DNA of 64,000 nt from Glomus cerebriforme (taxonomy: Eukaryota; Glomeromycota; Glomeromycetes; Glomerales; Glomeraceae): assembly GCA_003550305.1 (NCBI GenBank), contig QKYT01000014.1:60760-124759 (forward strand). The letters are read 5' to 3'. Both the position numbers and the translations under genes were made by a program. Shown one piece after another: positions 12,865-25,739 of this stretch; position 1 is the stretch's first letter; each line of letters starts with the position of its first letter. The notes beneath the pieces are model-generated. The model was not told where the DNA came from. It saw nothing but the letters and a program-made list of their open reading frames with translations, and made no database searches.

Positions 12865-14813
12865 TTAACGAGACACTTGACCATCTGATGAAGCAGAAGG
12901 TGAAAGGGGTGGAAGAGTCATATATGATTTTTGACCCACGCCAGCATTAACTGGAGGAGAAGGTAATCCAGTGTAAGATTTTTGTCCATTGTAAAGAGCA
13001 CCTCCATTATCGGAAGGTGGCGATCCAGGTGTATAGTTCATTGAAGGAAGCGAACTGTTATTATCAATATTAGCCGCACGAGCTGCAGCATTTGAAGCCA
13101 TAGCTTGATCTAAACCGACCAAGATGGCAGTGGTTCTATTAAGTAACATGCTTAAATGAGACACCTCACGTTGTAATTCTTGACGATGGGCTTGCAAAAC
13201 TTGTTGAGTGATATTTGGATCAGTTACTGCAGCATTGGACAAAGGAGGGGTTTGTGGATGATGAGAGTTATTCATTGGAAGTGGTAAACCCATATGAGAA
13301 GAAGAAGTATTTGGCGAAACTGAGGGAGGAATGGAACTAATAGGTGGTAATTGTGGAGGTGCAGTTGTTGGGGAAGTAGGGTTCAACAAAGCGGAAATTG
13401 AACTTGGACAATGATTTGGGGAATTGGCGCCATCATTATGGAAAACAGAAGGCAAAGGAAGACTTGGAGTTCCCATAAGACGACTGTTATAAGCTCCATT
13501 ATTATTGTGGTGAATATGAACTTGTGGTAAACTTGAGTTTAAAGAAGGTTCAACGGGAGTTAAACTACGTCTACGATCATCGTCATAATTATTATTTGGA
13601 TTCCACATTCCATCTTGATGAGAATTACGTTTCGATGAAATGTAAATTTCTTCAATAGGAGGAACTTGTCTAGTATTTCCGCAACGACGTTTATTAGAAA
13701 TAATTGAATCATCAGCCTTTCTTTTACGGCTGACATTAATTTCTTCGACCGAACAAATATCATCATCTGATGAATTATATCCGCGTTCAGAACCAGAAGT
13801 TGATGCGGGAGTAGGAGGATGATGAACTCGGCCTTTTCTAGATTGATGTTCATTATCAGATCCGCCGGATTGATGATGAGATTGTGGTGGCGGAGAAGTT
13901 GCCAAGGCAACACGTTTACGGCGCTTTATAACTGATCTTTTCATAGTTACAGGACGATGAACGTTATGTAATTTAAAGTAAAGACCTGGAAAGAAAAAAA
14001 AAAAAGTGGAAAAAGATTTAATAAAACAATTTTTTTTTTAAAANAAAAAAAAAAAAACTAATTGAATTAATGAATTTGATATTTACCACAAGCATTACAG
14101 ATTGTGTTACCGGCTTCATCTCGACGCCACAAAGGTGTCGTATTTGTTCCACAGTTCGCACAAATCAAGGCTTGACGATTAACTTGATGTTGGTTGTATG
14201 CCGGACAACCATCACAAGAACTAGATCCACCTGTTCCATCGCAATGACCATCACCTGGACAAGTACCGCTATTATTTTCAGGAGTTTCAGGAACGACAGG
14301 AGCGGCTTTCTTAATAGTATTACGTTTTAACCATGGTGGACGAACAGTATTGCGAGCCTTGAGGTAAAGTCCTATTAATGATAATAATATGATTGATAAG
14401 TATATATATATATATTGAGGTTATGCAATTTCAAAATATTAATAAAAAAAATTTTTTTTTAAAAAAAACTTACCACAAGCGTTACAAATCGTTTCTCCAC
14501 TTGGAGCTCTTCTCCACAAAGGTGTCGTGGTTGTTCCGCAGTTAGCACAAACGGTAGCGGACACACCATGACCTTCCGTTTTACAAGAACGAGGTTGATT
14601 AGAACCAGAAGAACCTTTACGATTAAGCAAGTTGATAGGTGACTGTTGTATCATTTGCTGCTGTTGCTGCTGTTGTTGCTGATGAGGAGGAAGATGATGA
14701 TGTCGAAATAATTGATGATTACGCATATAAGTATCCGAATTTTTTGAATTTGGTGCCATATTTGCAGTCTGTACAGCTGTAAGAAGGTTGGATGTTGTTG
14801 ACTTAACCTCCAT
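12865..14813 (-). CDS. GATA factor, iron-regulatory SRE/Fep1 type
   Basis: A transcription factor of the fungal family (Urbs1, SreA, SRE, Fep1) that represses siderophore and iron-uptake genes when iron is plentiful. Three exons (14474-14813, 14087-14371, 12865-13985) encode 581 residues. Two GATA zinc fingers of the form Cx2C-x17-Cx2C sit at Cys 89/92/110/113 and 184/187/205/208, each with the TPLWRR core. Between them lie four further cysteines (151, 157, 166, 169; CPGDGHC and CDGCPAYN), the iron-sensing hallmark of this family. A polyGln tract (about 44-53) precedes finger 1. A basic KRRKR segment follows finger 2, and a Leu/Ile-rich predicted coiled coil ([13 protein letters not shown]) lies in the otherwise Pro/Ser-rich C-terminal half. 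Both introns fall at the identical position of each finger. Confidence 0.93.
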
Positions 14814-15474
14814 TGAATAAGTTCAAGTTTTTTTTTTTTGGAAGGAAAACTTTTTTTTTTTTAAAAAAAAAGTGTATGGTATGGTATGTCTTACTTATTT
14901 AGTTAGTTATTTGGTTAATTAATTAATTAAAAGGATTTTTTTTTAAAAAAAAAAACTGCGGAAAATGTGGTGGTGATTTGTATGTTGTTGTTTTTATAGT
15001 GCGAACTTAAAGCAGAGGAATATACTTCTATAAGAAGTATGAAGTTTTTTTTTTTTTGCTGGGTGTAACTAAAAAGTTACGTTTGTTTTTCTTTTCCTGA
15101 CTTTCTTCAGAAAAAGGGGTTTAAAATTGGATACTTTTCTAGAGGGTTGGGCTTTCGATGTGGTATAAAGCGAGAGTTCGGTCAGTAGTTGCTGGTCTAG
15201 AGTACTTTGTAATTGCAGTCCACTTATGCATTGGACGAAACCGAAAAAAAGTAACCGCTAACTAATTAGCGAAAAAGACCTGTTTTTAATTAAAAACTTA
15301 TAAAAATCAATACAATAAATTAAGTATTTAATTAATTAAAGAAAAAAAAATGAAGTTTTTCTTTTTCTATCTTTCAGTAATTTTTTTGTGTAAAGAAAAT
15401 AACCAAGTGAAAGTTAAAGAAAAAAAGGTGTGTTATAAAAACGCAGTAACTGATAAACGAATAATTTTTTTTTT
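14814..15474. promoter_or_regulatory. 5' flank of the GATA factor gene
   Basis: Presumed leader and promoter with several pyrimidine/purine runs and a TATAAA at about 15163. One TGATAA motif lies at about 15450. It ends at the assembly gap, so the promoter is incomplete. The open frames spanning the gap are artefacts of the N run. Confidence 0.4.
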
Positions 15475-16229
15475 NNNNNNNNNNNNNNNNNNNNNNNNNN
15501 NNNNNNNNNNNNNNNNNNNNNNNNNNNNNNNNNNNNNNNNNNNNNNNNNNNNNNNNNNNNNNNNNNNNNNNNNNNNNNNNNNNNNNNNNNNNNNNNNNNN
15601 NNNNNNNNNNNNNNNNNNNNNNNNNNNNNNNNNNNNNNNNNNNNNNNNNNNNNNNNNNNNNNNNNNNNNNNNNNNNNNNNNNNNNNNNNNNNNNNNNNNN
15701 NNNNNNNNNNNNNNNNNNNNNNNNNNNNNNNNNNNNNNNNNNNNNNNNNNNNNNNNNNNNNNNNNNNNNNNNNNNNNNNNNNNNNNNNNNNNNNNNNNNN
15801 NNNNNNNNNNNNNNNNNNNNNNNNNNNNNNNNNNNNNNNNNNNNNNNNNNNNNNNNNNNNNNNNNNNNNNNNNNNNNNNNNNNNNNNNNNNNNNNNNNNN
15901 NNNNNNNNNNNNNNNNNNNNNNNNNNNNNNNNNNNNNNNNNNNNNNNNNNNNNNNNNNNNNNNNNNNNNNNNNNNNNNNNNNNNNNNNNNNNNNNNNNNN
16001 NNNNNNNNNNNNNNNNNNNNNNNNNNNNNNNNNNNNNNNNNNNNNNNNNNNNNNNNNNNNNNNNNNNNNNNNNNNNNNNNNNNNNNNNNNNNNNNNNNNN
16101 NNNNNNNNNNNNNNNNNNNNNNNNNNNNNNNNNNNNNNNNNNNNNNNNNNNNNNNNNNNNNNNNNNNNNNNNNNNNNNNNNNNNNNNNNNNNNNNNNNNN
16201 NNNNNNNNNNNNNNNNNNNNNNNNNNNNN
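15475..16229. other. Assembly gap (755 N)
   Basis: A run of N. Sequence content is unknown. Confidence 1.
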
Positions 16230-16296
16230 TTTTTTTTTTTAAGGTTTAAAAAAGCATAATGACTGCGCGTGAATAGTGATATACATTTCAATTACA

Positions 16297-16379
16297 TGAG
16301 ATAAAGAAATAGATTAGATAAATAAAGATAGTAAAGTAATAAGTACTTTATCATAAAGAAAGAACGTAACACAAGATAA
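16297..16379. promoter_or_regulatory. Cluster of GATA motifs
   Basis: AGATAA occurs three times (about 16299, 16316, 16374), AGATAG once (about 16326), and TTATCA (TGATAA on the other strand) once (about 16349), all within about 85 bp. By base composition far fewer would be expected. The cluster is about 1.5 kb upstream of the GATA-factor start and could be an autoregulatory site. This is inference only. Confidence 0.3.
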
Positions 16380-19300
16380 TGTACATTTCTTCAAAAAAAC
16401 CCTCCAGTGAACAATTGCGGTAATATGCAAAGAGAACTTGATCCATTAAAAAAAAGATTAGTTTTCCATAAAATTATTGTTTTTTTTTTTACATTCAAGA
16501 TTACTACGGCGGTAATCGTATCAAAACTAAAAGATCTAATGAAGATAAGAACAGAATCATTATGACAGGGGAGGTTAAGACAAGGGTTGGTTACATGCAT
16601 GGATTTTTTTTTCACACGATGATAAGTTTAATTTGTTTAATTTGTAATCTGATAAAAATAAATTTTTTCGTTTAAATTTAAATCCGTGATTTCTCTGTAA
16701 CACGACAAAAAACCCACTTTTTTTTTTATCAGACACAATAATATCATATTATTATGCCATCATCCTTTCTATAATAGATAAAAAATTCTGACAATCCCAA
16801 TTAATTTTATTAATTTTAACATAAAAAACATAGGAGAATTAACATGATAGATTATTTGATTATATATGAGTATGAGGCTCAGCAAACACATGCATAATAA
16901 AAAAATAGACGGGCTTTGATATTTAATAAATATATATATATATATTATATTATCTTGCGTATTTAATTATAAAGTAATTCAGTTTTTTCTATTTAGTTAT
17001 AGATGCAAGATAATGCAGTGCTCATATGATAAGCAACAATTTTTGACGTAATTTGTAAATTTCATAGAAACATTTTGCTGTGTTCTTTTGAATTCCATTT
17101 CTCTTTTTACCTTTTTAAGTTAATAATGAGGAGGTATTTATTATTCAATTCCTATTTTTAAATCTTTTCGAGAAACAAAAGAAAGAATTTTCTATAAAAA
17201 GAAATGTTCTTATCAACTAGATACATCTTAGCGAAGAAAATCTCATATGACTTTATTAAATTTTGATTGTTAGATGAGTATTCGCAGAATTTCCTGATGT
17301 TGATTACAAATAATATGTCATTAATCAAAAAAGGATTATCTCTTGGAACACAACATAAAATTTAAAGAAGGAGGCTTTTTTTTTTTAATTAAAAACCGAA
17401 AAAGAAAAGAATAAAGTTAATCTGTATATCTCTAAAAAAAAAAAAAATTTGTCAAGATAAGACAGATTTTATAGCGGAACTTTGACTCTGAGAATATCGG
17501 GCGAAAATATCAATATTTATATATATTTGGCGATTGATAATGTATTGAAATTTTTACCATTGCATATTCTTTTGCATGGCCTGCATTTTTGATTATTCAA
17601 GTGATTAACTAATCCATGAATAAGTAAGTAACGTAATACTCGACTATTCTGCCGTTTATTATCTAACTATCTTAACTACTAATTCCGTTATTAGCCTGTT
17701 ACAAACCCCCCCACATTCTTGTAATTTCCTTTTTATTTCTTTTTCTATTTTTTTTTTTCTTTCTTTCTTTCTTTCTTTCTTTTAATATATATATATATAT
17801 ATATATATTATTATTATTTTATATATACATATATTTATTATTATTATTATTATTATTATTGTTTGTTTATTTTCTTATTTTCTCAACAGTCGGGAAAATA
17901 AGTTAATGTGAGGAAAATCTTTCTTCCATTTTTAAAGATTGTCGTTTAAACGGTTCCGGTCTATCCGGGACCGTTAAAAATTTACATCCATAAATGATCA
18001 TATGACTTTATTATTTTTCGATAAGAGTTTTATTGTTGGGTCGTGTGGTTAAATTGTTTGTTATTCGATCAAAAGAAAAAAAAATCAAGTTTTTAATGGT
18101 TAAAAATAGTTGTACATTGAATCTTTAATTAAGCTATAAACTAAAACTAGCTAATATATAAATAGGAATAATTATTAATTATCTCATGCGATTTGCCACA
18201 TTTTTCGGAATCACCCTCAATCAGGTATATCAAAAAGATCATATCTCATCACATCTTACACATCATTGATTATCAATCATCACATACGCGTGCTTTGTGT
18301 TTACTGTTTAATTTTAGATAACTTTGTTTACTAATAAAATATTATTACTGTATGTTCGGAATCTTCGGCTTAAACGGCTTAAAAGTTCATTATTTACTCT
18401 TTCACGCGGTTTAAAAGGTTCGTCAACTGCTTTTTATTATGATGTAATTATTTTAACAACAAGGAGTCTGATTGAACAAAAAAAAAAAAAAAAAAGAAAA
18501 TGAGAGAAAGTGAGTCTAATCCATAATGAGAAATTAAATACGTAATTGTTTAAAAAAAAAAAAAAATGAAAGAGGCGCATTCAATGAATGTATGCGTAAT
18601 GTAATGTGATGTATGACTTTTTATATGTGATTGATTAGGAAATGGCTTATCGGTTACACTCCAATTAAATAGTGCGACACATATAATGATGGGTACAAGT
18701 ATAAATTTTCAAGTATAAAATCATTCCAGAATATTCCTTCAAAGAAAAGAAAAGAGTTACCCATTAGTTACCCAATCCCAATTTTAACGCTAGGGGGAGG
18801 TCCAAAAGAATCTCAATCATTAATAGATTAATATTTTTTTTGCGTCATTGATGTAAATGTTACACCGCTTTATCAGTTATTTACTATTTCCCTTTTTTAG
18901 TTACTAAATTGTGTGGAGTTTGAAAAAAAAAAGCGAATAAGAAAAGAGCCGGATTATTATATTGGTTTCTTAAACAATAACTGATAATGTAAGGTATGCA
19001 TATTCGGACTATTATTATTATTTTTTTTGATTGTGATTTTTGATCTTATTAATTGACAAGAGATAACGGTATCAATAAAAGATAAGATATTGTTGGGGAA
19101 GGGGGAATGAAAAAGATGAATGATGGCACTTACCGAATCTTTTTTTCTTTTGAATAAATTAAATAAATGTTTTTTTGTTTATTACTACAATGGTAGCATT
19201 TAACGAAGTCTTAATAGGTAAATTACTACTTTTGATTTCTTTGTGAAATATACAAACGTACAAAAATGCTTAATGTCGCAATTCATTCAATTGTTTATTG

Positions 19301-22300
19301 GCCGGGAAAATCATTCGATACGTAATAGTTGGTTACGTGGAATTCCCGTGTATTCTATACTAAACTAATATTGTAAACTGTGGATTTCTACTCTTTTTTT
19401 TTTATTATTATTATTTTATTTTATTTTTATTGATTTGACCAATAAAATATTTTTCAATGAAAAAATTTTTTTGGTTATTAATAATATCCTTTCAAAAATA
19501 GGTCACTACACAAATATGGAAATATGGACATATGAAAATCATTTATACTAAATCATTCTACAATTACCGAAAAAAATATTGATCAATGATAAAGTTGAAT
19601 TTTTGTTATAATGAATTATATTTTTTTGAGAAAAAGAGAAAAAAAAAATTATTAAAATTATTATGAAATATGAATATCAAAATATTGTTTTATTGCAGAT
19701 TTTATATCGAATCATATTTTGTTATTTTTTTTTTTGTTTTTGTTTTTTTTTCATATAAAAAAGAAAAACATTAAATTTGTTTTTTTTTTTATATTAACCT
19801 ATAAAATCGGTGAAATCGGAACAAGTCCTTAAAATATCCTTAAAAGGTACACTGATGCTAAAAAAAGATTGTTCTTTGCTGATCAAATTTATAATAAAGA
19901 TTGTACGACTTAAAATGCAAACCTGAAACAAAAGAAAGGAAATTGATATTATTGAAAAATAATTCATAATATTATTATCAATTCTGGTCATACAAAAGAA
20001 TCTAGAACAAATGAATTAAAAATTTCGGGGATCCTCAGTAATATGTATGGTACCCCCCCCCTTAACCTGATTTTTTTTTCTAAAAAAAAAAAATACGTAA
20101 TTAACTACTATAATATTGACTATCAGACTATCCATTTCATATTATAATGTCGTCAATTATAAGAATTATCACACAATCAATCATCTTCGATATAATTATT
20201 ACAATGAAATGAATAAAATTTTAAACAATTAAACCATAAAACACTCTTTAAAGCATGCATGTAAGGCTTTAATTAACTAATTAAAGCATCATTCCGTTTG
20301 TATGAATTTTTTTTTTTAATTATTTCTTTATTTGTATTTTGATTTAAAGTAAAGTATTGTTCTAAACATGATATCATTTATCGGTTATTATTATTATTGA
20401 CTGATACTGGTTTGTAATAGGGAAAAAACCCATTTAGGTTTTTGATAAAAAAAAAAACCAATTGATATTCTTGTTCGAAAAACACAAAGTTTAAAATCTA
20501 ATCCAATTGAAAAATTTATGAAAGAAGAAACCTGAAATACAAGTAATAAGTGGATCAAAGATGATCTTATCCGGATTCAATGCCGCAATTTTTAGGATTA
20601 CATAATTTATAATTTACACCAAATATGTTATTTTGTGATATGATTTTTCAGACCAATAAAATAAAATTTGCCAATGTAACATGTATAGTAAAAAACGCCC
20701 AAAAAGATCTTAATAGATAAGGGTCTTATGGACGTTGATTCCTGCAAAGGGATTTTCATTAGGCATTATTTAGTTACTAAAAAAAAAAAAGTATACCAAA
20801 TTTAGTTTATCTTTAAACGATTATAAGCCGTTGTTTGAAATACAAAGAAAATTTTTTTTTATCAGATCAGAGGGATCATCTCATTCTATTTTTTTTTTTT
20901 TTTTTAGATCTTTTTTTTACTTTACAAGTTTCTTTTTGTGGAAATCATTAAGGGTGGGGGTGGCGTTTTTTTTTTCATTTCTATTGTCCCAAGTTATTTG
21001 TCTTTTACTTTAAGAAGATTAGAATAAAAATATTCGTGAGATTTTTTGAAAAAGGAGTCAGATTATTGATCAATGCTCGTGAGAGTGTTTTACCCCAAAA
21101 TTATGATCAATCAAATCGGAACTGAGTCATTTGAACTAATTACAGTAATTATTCAAAAAAAAATTTAAAAGTTCATGAAAAAGGGACATTTGATTTGATT
21201 GGACAAATGATTTTTTTTATCTACTGCGTGAATACGTGAATAATAAGTACGGTTAAAAAAAAAGTTTTTAGATGCTTTATGCGCATTGACGTAATAAGGT
21301 TTTTTTTTAATAATTACTGCGTAAATTTATTAATTATATATATATATATTATATATTATATATATAAAAATATTTTTAAAAACAGAATAGAATATATAAA
21401 TATAAACACAAATATAAAATTAATTACAAAAAAAATTTGACATTATCTTTAATTTATTTTGATTTCTAAAAAAGGAAAACCAAATTAATGGTTTTCACTG
21501 AGTAATTGTAAAAAGCATTAACATGTGGTTTTTATTGACTAACAGTCTAACATTATAGGTAATATAATAATATCTTAACACATGATAATAAAAAGCCCAT
21601 GAATGTGACAGTTACAAATTAATTTCGTGCATTTTTTATGAAAGTGTAAGAATGTATTTAGGTTAGCTTCAATATGGAAAAGATTTTGATCACTCTATTA
21701 TAATTCGCCATTTGAAGTTTGACGCGCTTTAGTACGAATCTAAGATTTTAAGTTTACAAACATTGAAACGTTGACTCACATGAAACAATAATCAAAACAT
21801 AAATGCTATACAATATCAAATACACAGTATTACCACATTGAACCTGGTTTTTTCTTTTGGGATCTTACCGATATCGCCGATATTAGATTTTTTCCCCATA
21901 TTTTGTATTTCTTTTTTTATCCATTTTTCTCATAAACTTAACGAATTTTCCTTTTTTTTTTTTTTCTCACCCCCCAATCACGCTCTAGCCCGCCTTTTTA
22001 TACTTTTTTTTTCGTATATGTATATCAAATATGTCATATGTAATGTATGTAATTTCATTGTAGTAATTTGAGTAATTGTTCATTTTTTATTTCATGCGCA
22101 TATTGTTACTATATAATTATAGTTAAAATGACAGCATCATACAGTATATATATCCTATTATAGTTTTATAGTTTTTTTTAGCCTTTTTTTTTTTTAATCA
22201 GATTGTGACCGTGAGATGATACGAATTACTAATAAAGTTAATAAGTCCTTATTTGATCTATTTTAATTTAAAAAAAAAAAACTTTCCTCATTTGTTTCTT

Positions 22301-23955
22301 TAATTAACTCATCTTTTTTCTTTTAGCTAAAAGTTCAAATTTCGGTATATATCTATCGATATAGATAATATATATCATACGCCAACAAAAAAAAATCCGG
22401 TCGATCTAACAAACAAATATATCGTATAATCGTATAATCGGGAAATCGCCGGTCATTCTTTAATATAAAGAAAAAAAGTTCATTGAGGTACGTTTTAGCC
22501 CGTTTGGTTATAAAAATGATCAATAGATAATCTAACAAACTGTGAAAATTTAATTACATGATGTCATGGTAACCTGACATTTTTTTTAAACCGTAGTATA
22601 ATATTTTTTCTCTGTTTGTTTATTATTTTTTTAATGAATATTCATTTCAATAATTATTATCTTACATTATCTTTTGATCAATCTTAAAAGTTTAGATAAA
22701 ATGTAAGACTCAATTTTTTAAAGTCCTAGTTTAGTATAGCCTCTAACAAAGTACATGTTAATTACTTTATTTGGTAATTTCATAATTTGATTATCAGTTG
22801 TCCATGTTTATATAAATTATATTCGTATTATATAATAAAATATTATTAACAAAGGCTGTCATATGTAAGTATGTCCTACTTTTTCATAACCAATAAATTT
22901 CTTAATATTAACAACGTGATGATTTTTTTTTTTTTATAAATGATGTTTCATTGGTTCATTTTATTTTTATTATTAATTTAATTGGGAGGTTCATATATTT
23001 ATATTAGTACAGTACATCAGCTTCAGCCTTTTTCAATGATATCGACGCCAAGAAAATATTCTCGAGTCTCGACCTTTTTTTTTTTCATTTGAGATATCTT
23101 TTCTTTCTTTCTTTCTTTCTTTTTTTTTAAAAAAAAAAAAATTAATTCTTCTGATTCTTATAATTAAAAAAAGAATTTATTAGAAAAAGAATTTCTTTCA
23201 AGATAGTGAATAATTTTCTTTCATAATAAATAAAAATATTTTTTTTTTTTAACTTTATCAGATATTCATTTTTGTTTGTTGTTTATTGATACCATATATA
23301 ATTCTTTTAAAATTCGAGACTTATAATGGTAGCACAATAATAATGGTGTTCATATCAACCAATTCCACTGGGAGGTTTTAAACTTGTTTTTTTTTCTTAG
23401 TTACGCACATTATTCAGATATTGACTTTGAAACTGTCAATTATTACAATGTCCTTCTTATGATAGACCCGAGCTGTACTGGATTGTTTATAGGTTTATCT
23501 ATACAGATAATGTTTTTTTTCGTATTTCTTTATCTTAAATTTGCTGCAGCTTTATCGCAGTTTTTTTTTTGTTACAGAATATCTTTTTTAGAATATCAAT
23601 TATGCGCGAAATAATTATTTTCAAACAAACACAATAATAAATAAATAAATAATTCTTTTTTTTTAGATTTACAAAGATAGTAAACAGGAGTCAGGAGTAA
23701 AGGATATTCCAAATAAGAAAATAAGAATTTGGAAATATATTGCTAAAACGAAGTGATGCGTTTTAACTTTATCAATGAAAAAAGAAATGGTAAACATAGC
23801 CACAAACCTATCTTCACAGCCGCATCAAAATCTTTTTTTTTTTTTTTAAGGCCTTAATGGCCTTATAACATTATCATGACCACATGAATACATGATTCTT
23901 TTTTTTTTTTATATAGTGAATAAAAAAGTTTAGATTTTATGATATTTCAGAGTAT
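16380..23955. other. Long AT-rich non-coding region
   Basis: About 7.6 kb without a supportable gene on either strand. It holds poly(T)/poly(A) runs, a TTTC microsatellite (17757-17781), (AT)n and (TTA)n tracts (17785-17860), a GC-rich hairpin near 17949-17977, and an (AT)n palindrome near 21335-21365. It shows no evident transposon ends and looks like unique intergenic DNA. The open frames under 80 codons here are rich in Phe/Lys runs and are not credible. Confidence 0.6.
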
Positions 23956-23959
23956 TTTA

Positions 23960-25335
23960 ATAAGATGACAGTACGAGCAACCTAATTGCCATTATTCAAT
24001 TGAAGAGGCCAAACAATTTACATATGATAGAAATGGTGACTGCCTTTCTGAAAAGTATATAAATAGTAATTCACCATTATTGTGCCATTATGCTATAGGC
24101 CATGAATGGTAAAAAATAGTGGCACATGTGTCCACAATGTCAATTTAATTGATGTCTTACACTTGAGGATGCTAAACAAATTGCTATTAGTAATGGTGGT
24201 GAATGTCTTTCTAAAACATTCAATAATAGTAAATCAGTTTTATTATGACATTGCACAAAAGGTTATGAATGGCATGCAAGATTTCATAGTATTAAAAATC
24301 TTAATTCATGGTGCCCTTATTGTGCGAAACACAGGATTACTCTTGAAGACGTTAAGCAAATTGCTATCAATAAAGGTGAAGTGTGTTTTTTCCAAGAATA
24401 ATATATTAATAGTTATACCTCTTTAATCTGAAAATGTAATAAAAGTCACGAATGGTTTGCAAAACTTCACAGAATTAAAAATCTTAATACATGGTATCCA
24501 GAATGCACAGACAATAAATGGCTTAACAGTAGCTTAACCTTGAAGAAGCTAATCAAATTGCATCAGTAAAAAATGGTAGGGTTTATCTAAAAAATATCTT
24601 AATGGTTATCAGGCTTTATTATGGCAATGTTCTATAGGTCATAAATGGCTCACAAATCTTGATCATGTAAAAAATAAAAATACATGGTGCCCTAAATGCA
24701 ATTGTTATAATATTGAAACAGCAAAGTCTCTGGCATATACCAAAAAACTATTTAAATAATAAAACACCTTTACAGTAAAAATGTGACAAGGGTCATATAT
24801 GGATTACGAATTTAAATAAAATAAAAAACCATCACCAATGGTGTCCTACCTGTGGTGGATGAAATCGGACTATCTCTGATATGAAAATTCTAGCACAAAA
24901 AAATAATGGAGAATATCTTTCAGAATGATATTACGATACACATACAAAACTTCTTTGGCATTGCAAAAAATCTCACATATGGGAAGCTCCTCCAAAAACT
25001 ATTTTAAGAGGAAGTTGGTGCTTGTTATGTTCAAAAAATCGTAAACCTGATTTTCTAAAAACATTAGAACATCCGAGAGGATTGGAACTTGATATTCCTT
25101 ATTACCACTATGGTTTTGCAATCGAAGTGCAGGGAGAATAACATAAAAAATGTATAAAATTCTTTCATAGAAATGATCCTAATAATTTTATCAAATAGAA
25201 AGAACGGGATTAACTCAAGAAAGAATTATATGAAGAAAATCAGATTGTCCTAAGGTATATCTGGTATTACGAAGACCAATACATAGTTATTCTAAAGTAT
25301 CTTCAAGAATTGGGTCTTATAGATTTAAATGTTTG
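23960..25335 (+). pseudogene. Zinc-ribbon repeat + nuclease-like pseudogene
   Basis: About six repeats of roughly 60-70 codons can be read across frames. Each has a start like LEDAKQIA, then GGECLS, a C-x3-GHEW-type knuckle (at about 24100, 24266, 24449, 24642, 24794, 24976) and a WCPxC knuckle (24309, 24491, 24686, 24839, 25016). This is the probable-zinc-ribbon repeat seen in Glomeromycotina and giant-virus proteins. After the last repeat (25083-25320) follows a domain with LELDIPYY, AIEVQGE and a basic/aromatic tail (IWYYEDQY), resembling a PD-(D/E)XK/Vsr-like nuclease fold. The frame is broken by many stops and by shifts. Most stops are TGA where sister repeats keep TGG, or TAA/TAG where CAA/CAG is expected. 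Non-functional; function assignment is by motif memory. Confidence 0.72.
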
Positions 25336-25389
25336 TATTTCATTAAAATTCTTATTTTTTCGATATAATAATTTAGTGTTAGTTTAATT

Positions 25390-25570
25390 GGAATGAAAGA
25401 GAAAAGTATGCCTATATATATATATACCATTGATGAGATACCCAAAGAATCTTTAAAGCATATGAAATCTAATGAATTTGCACCGGATTGGCCTTTTCGT
25501 CTTCTAATCTGTGGAGGGTCTCATAGTGAAAAAATGAATATGGTTGTAAACAGCCCACCCTTCTGAAGCA
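25390..25570 (+). pseudogene. P-loop NTPase N-terminal fragment
   Basis: A short frame reads IDEIPKESL, then a PDWPFRLLICGGS segment that looks like a beta strand entering a Walker A loop, but the loop is degenerate (GGSHSEKMN instead of a GxxxxGK[ST] form) and the frame ends at 25565. It lies directly after the zinc-ribbon/nuclease pseudogene and may be part of another dead accessory gene. Tentative. Confidence 0.45.
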
Positions 25571-25739
25571 AACATACATGTCAGTAAATGCAACAAAATA
25601 TTTTGGTCACACAAATACAGTTTTACCTATTATATCATATACACTCTTATATGAACTATAAAAAGTAATAAAAAATGCCGGTCATGTCATATGAGATAAC
25701 AATTACTAAAAAAGAATAATAAATTTGCATGATAAATTT

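Noticed and set aside
14070..14330. 86-codon plus-strand ORF over GATA exon 2
   Set aside because: Antisense shadow of the zinc-finger exon.
15350..16291. Two ~300-codon open frames spanning the first gap
   Set aside because: They are almost entirely N translated as X; only short A/T-rich ends are real sequence.
16391..16615. 74-codon minus-strand ORF
   Set aside because: No conserved motif, low-complexity flanks, no splice context; likely chance.
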